NCBI GenBank assembly: GCA_016783505.1
Contig: JADHWK010000002.1
Coordinates: 1 to 64,000, forward strand
Reading direction: 5' to 3'
DNA from: Candidatus Zhuqueibacterota bacterium
GTDB lineage: Bacteria; BS750m-G25
Length of the DNA: 64,000 nucleotides
A model generated the notes under the pieces. That model had not been told where the DNA came from. It worked only from the letters and a program-made list of their open reading frames with translations, and ran no database searches. Below, in pieces: positions 61,547 through 64,000 of this stretch. Numbering within the stretch: position 1 is the first letter of the stretch; each line of letters starts with the position of its first letter. Made by a program: the position numbers and the translations under genes.

Positions 61547-62854
61547 CTACGGACATTTTATTCCTATGACCTGCAAGGCCTCGCCCACAGTGAAATGAGA
61601 CCCGGTTACACACACCAGATCATCCTTTGAAGCCAATCCCAGGGCATAGCTGAAGCCCTTAGCCACCCCTTTAAAAGGTGAAACCTTAAGGGTGCATTTT
61701 GAAAACTCCCGGGCCAGTTCAGTCGAAGGCAAGGCCCCTTTTCTTTGGGGCTCCACGGGGATAACATGGTCGCAGATAGGCGCCATTTCCCGGATCATTC
61801 CCCGATAATCTTTATGCTTGAGAACCCCGAAAACGAGAATAAGTTTATTGTAAGAGAACAATTGGATAAGATTTTCCCTGAGGGCTTTTATCCCGCCGGG
61901 GTTATGGGCAACGTCGAGGAGAATCAGCGGGTTCTCTCCCACCAACTGCATCCGACCCGGCCATCTTACCTTCTTAAGGCCCTCTATAATATGATCAATT
62001 TTGATATTAAAATGCTTAAATTTCAGCCGTTCACAAGCGGACAAAACCAACCTGACGTTCGCCATCTGATGGGTGCCCGGTAAAGTCAGCTTCACCAAGG
62101 GGAACTTCCCAAAACCCCTTAGGGGAGTTGGTGTTGTGTTGGATCTTTTAGGATAAAACGACGTAAAACGACGGTAAAACCGGGGGACCCCCAGATCCCA
62201 TGTGCTTGAGCTGTCAACAAAGGGGGCCTGGACCTGACGACAGATTTCTTTCAGGACATCGGCTGTCTGGGGTTGGGACCCATCGGTCACCAGTTCCACT
62301 CCTTTTTTAATAATTCCCCCTTTTTCTCTGGCAATGGAGATCAAATCCCGACCTAAATGCTCAGAATGATCATAATCAATGGGGGTAATGATGGTCAGCA
62401 GGGGCTTGACAACGTTGGTGGCATCCAGCCGACCCCCCATCCCCACCTCCACGACGGCCAGATCTATCCCCTGCTCGGCAAAATACAGAAACCCCAAGGC
62501 GGTGACCGATTCGAAAAAAGTGCATTTCAGTTCGATCACGGCTGGCTTGATCATTTCCACGTATTGGACGACCCGAGCTTTCGGAATCTTCTTCCCACCG
62601 ATGCAAATCCTCTCCCGGAAGTCCACCAGATGGGGGGAGGTGTAAAGCCCGACTTTATACCCGGCTGCGGTGAGCGTGGAGCCCAGCATGGCGGCCGTTG
62701 ACCCCTTTCCGTTGGTGCCAGCGATGTGGATGGCCGGGAAGGCCAGATGGGGATCTCCCACCCGACCCAAAAGTCTGGTAACATTATCCAGGCCCAGTTT
62801 TATACCAAATCCCTCCAGGTCATAGAGGAATTTTACAGCTTCACCGTAGGTCAT
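61547..62854 (-). CDS. folC: Folylpolyglutamate synthase / dihydrofolate synthase FolC
   Basis: 435 residues. The Mur-ligase-like P-loop lies in IHIAGTNGKGSTAAMLGSTL, with the folate motif TSPHLVDFRERI and the Mg/ATP site in VVEVGMGGRLDATNVV and ITPIDYDHSEHLG. LLDVAHNPGGIKALRE is in the C-terminal domain. It adds glutamate to folates. The ATG at 62854 lacks a clear ribosome site. It lies about 265 bp after the amidase gene. Confidence 0.94.
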   Translation of the reverse strand: MTYGEAVKFLYDLEGFGIKLGLDNVTRLLGRVGDPHLAFPAIHIAGTNGKGSTAAMLGSTLTAAGYKVGLYTSPHLVDFRERICIGGKKIPKARVVQYVEMIKPAVIELKCTFFESVTALGFLYFAEQGIDLAVVEVGMGGRLDATNVVKPLLTIITPIDYDHSEHLGRDLISIAREKGGIIKKGVELVTDGSQPQTADVLKEICRQVQAPFVDSSSTWDLGVPRFYRRFTSFYPKRSNTTPTPLRGFGKFPLVKLTLPGTHQMANVRLVLSACERLKFKHFNIKIDHIIEGLKKVRWPGRMQLVGENPLILLDVAHNPGGIKALRENLIQLFSYNKLILVFGVLKHKDYRGMIREMAPICDHVIPVEPQRKGALPSTELAREFSKCTLKVSPFKGVAKGFSYALGLASKDDLVCVTGSHFTVGEALQVIGIKCP

Positions 62855-62970
62855 AAGTCAAACGCATCAGTTAAGCTATGTGAAGTTAATAATAGATAGA
62901 AAGGTATCAGAATGGAAGATCAGTGGAGCATGGGATAGTGGAGAAATGGGTAATTGGTCAAGTATCCTAC

Positions 62971-62984
62971 AGACGCCCGACTGA
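62971..62984. repeat. Partial REP-like element
   Basis: AGACGCCCGACTGA, matching the right half of the elements at 54120 and 52904, within the folC-amidase gap (62855-63118). Nothing else is visible there. Confidence 0.35.
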
Positions 62985-63118
62985 AAGGAAATAGGGATTT
63001 TTTCTCTCCTCTACCCCCCCAGGCCCTCCCTGGCCGTTCCCGGCTACAGGCAGGCTGCTCCTCTGCCGGTTTTCAATTTCAGACAACTAAACACCTACAT
63101 CTTTTTTTTGTGTTTACC

Positions 63119-64000
63119 TCACATCTTTTCATGTTTCTTTTTGAACTCCACGATGCTTTCATAAAGCCCCTCCGCTATTTTCTGACGAAGCTTTTTCGTC
63201 CTCAGCAGCTTCTCCTCGTGGGGATTGGAGATAAAGGCGGTTTCCACCAGAACAGATGGCATGGAGGCCCCCATAAGCACATAGAACCCAGCCTGGTCAA
63301 CCCCCCGGTTTTTGAGATTAATCCTTCGGTCCACCTTCTGCTGAATGATCGCCGCCAAGTCCTCGCTTTCCCTGACAAAACTGGCCTGGGCCATGGCCAA
63401 CAGGATAAAGTTTTCATCGGTTAGATCAGGATACTTGTGGGTCTCCTCTTCGTATTTGATCACCGAGTTCTCTCGCATGGCCACCTCCATGGCCTCATCG
63501 TTTCGAGCCGGGGATAGGAAGTAGGTTTCAAATCCACCCGCATAGCGGCTCAATGAGGCATTACAATGAATGCTAATGAAAAGCTTTCCCCCTTTTTGAT
63601 TGGCCAGTTTGGGGCGGTCGGCCAGAGGAATAAAGGTATCGTCATCCCGGGTTAGGATTACCCGTAGATCAGTGCGCCGACGGAGTAGCCTGGCCAACCT
63701 TTTAGCGATATCTAAGGTGGCGGTTTTTTCTTGATACCCCGACTTCCCAATGGCTCCCGGGTCCTTCCCGCCGTGTCCGGGATCAATAACGATGCAATCA
63801 ATAGCCCACTTGGCCCGTTCCTTCTCCAGGTTATCCTTCAAGCTTTTAGGGGTAGCAGTTCGGGAAGGGCCCACTTCGGTGGAGGTGACCAGGGAGATGG
63901 TGATCGCTCGATCACTTACTTCCTTGATCTTTTCTTTGACTTTACCTTTAAGGAGGAAGGAAATTTGGGCGGACTCGGGAAGCTGAAAGGGAAGGATTTT
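63119..64000 (-). CDS. N-acetylmuramoyl-L-alanine amidase (Amidase_3, AmiC-like), N-terminus missing
   Basis: At least 294 residues; the frame is open to the right edge, so the N terminus lies beyond the window. Residues from the edge (KILPFQLPESAQISFLLKGK) look like the end of an AMIN domain. The Amidase_3 core has the zinc motifs VIDPGHGGKDPGAIGKSG, the Glu in YQEK, and HCNAS in FISIHCNAS, plus VLVETAFISNPHEE with the catalytic Glu. It cuts the amide between MurNAc and the stem peptide during cell separation. A possible internal GTG start at 63874 would drop the AMIN part and is unlikely. Confidence 0.93.
   Translation of the reverse strand, partial: KILPFQLPESAQISFLLKGKVKEKIKEVSDRAITISLVTSTEVGPSRTATPKSLKDNLEKERAKWAIDCIVIDPGHGGKDPGAIGKSGYQEKTATLDIAKRLARLLRRRTDLRVILTRDDDTFIPLADRPKLANQKGGKLFISIHCNASLSRYAGGFETYFLSPARNDEAMEVAMRENSVIKYEEETHKYPDLTDENFILLAMAQASFVRESEDLAAIIQQKVDRRINLKNRGVDQAGFYVLMGASMPSVLVETAFISNPHEEKLLRTKKLRQKIAEGLYESIVEFKKKHEKM

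Overview
The window looks like a chromosomal segment of a Gram-negative (diderm) bacterium of the FCB/candidate-phylum type, with a mid-range GC backbone. Evidence for this: several proteins with signal peptides or lipoboxes, a TonB-dependent receptor with a carboxypeptidase-regulatory domain, a DUF5916 outer-membrane protein, a Por-type (T9SS-like) C-terminal FlgD-like domain, ThyX instead of ThyA, and corrinoid enzymes (a reductive-dehalogenase-like protein, an HgcAB-like fusion, a corrinoid-protein relic) that suggest an anaerobe. I cannot name the phylum from sequence alone. Almost all genes from 404 to 24149 and from 40905 to 64000 are on the minus strand; the middle (24.4-40.8 kb) is on the plus strand.

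Layout. 1-111: end of an IS1595-type transposase. 0.4-7 kb: TldE-like protein, a DUF6485 / small accessory protein / PutP-like symporter operon, a secreted beta-barrel protein, nadA, and an AIR-synthase-like protein beside a decayed corrinoid-protein gene. 7.6-15 kb: DUF3795 protein, three tandem exported C45-type Ntn hydrolases, and an exported glutamate-racemase-like lipoprotein. 15-24 kb: small housekeeping or stress genes (DUF2461, AlkA-like, TfoX, cupin, YoaP-like acetyltransferase), a membrane-anchored reductive-dehalogenase-like protein, an alanine/glycine symporter with an extra domain, greA and a DUF192 protein.

24.3-34.9 kb is the accessory patch. It holds a frameshifted AT-rich methyltransferase between stem-loop sites, a DUF5916 protein, remnants of a type I restriction-modification locus (three HsdS N-terminal fragments, an ORF6N gene, two winged-helix pieces with 12-bp tandem repeats), and a 1504-residue AT-rich protein with an Hsp90/sacsin-like ATPase at one end and a DUF3883 nuclease-like domain at the other. 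The last is my best candidate for an incompletely described defence gene. 35-40.8 kb: C1 peptidase, trmO, two AhpD-like proteins, an fRMsr-like GAF protein, then a CpaM-type methyltransferase overlapping an HgcAB-like corrinoid/ferredoxin fusion, closed by a strong terminator.

41-46.6 kb: a permease/methyltransferase pair, then an ECF sigma / anti-sigma / two Spy-CpxP-like proteins / DUF5659 / His-Gly-rich secreted protein / lipoprotein gene train that looks like an envelope-stress or metal-stress operon. 47-64 kb: TonB receptor and RNase R, then the conserved information-processing cluster prmC-prfA-DUF1385-thyX-(HEPN-MNT)-rpmE-rho, an isocitrate/isopropylmalate-type dehydrogenase, folC and an AmiC-type amidase running off the right edge. 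Dispersed palindromic repeats mark many intergenic gaps.
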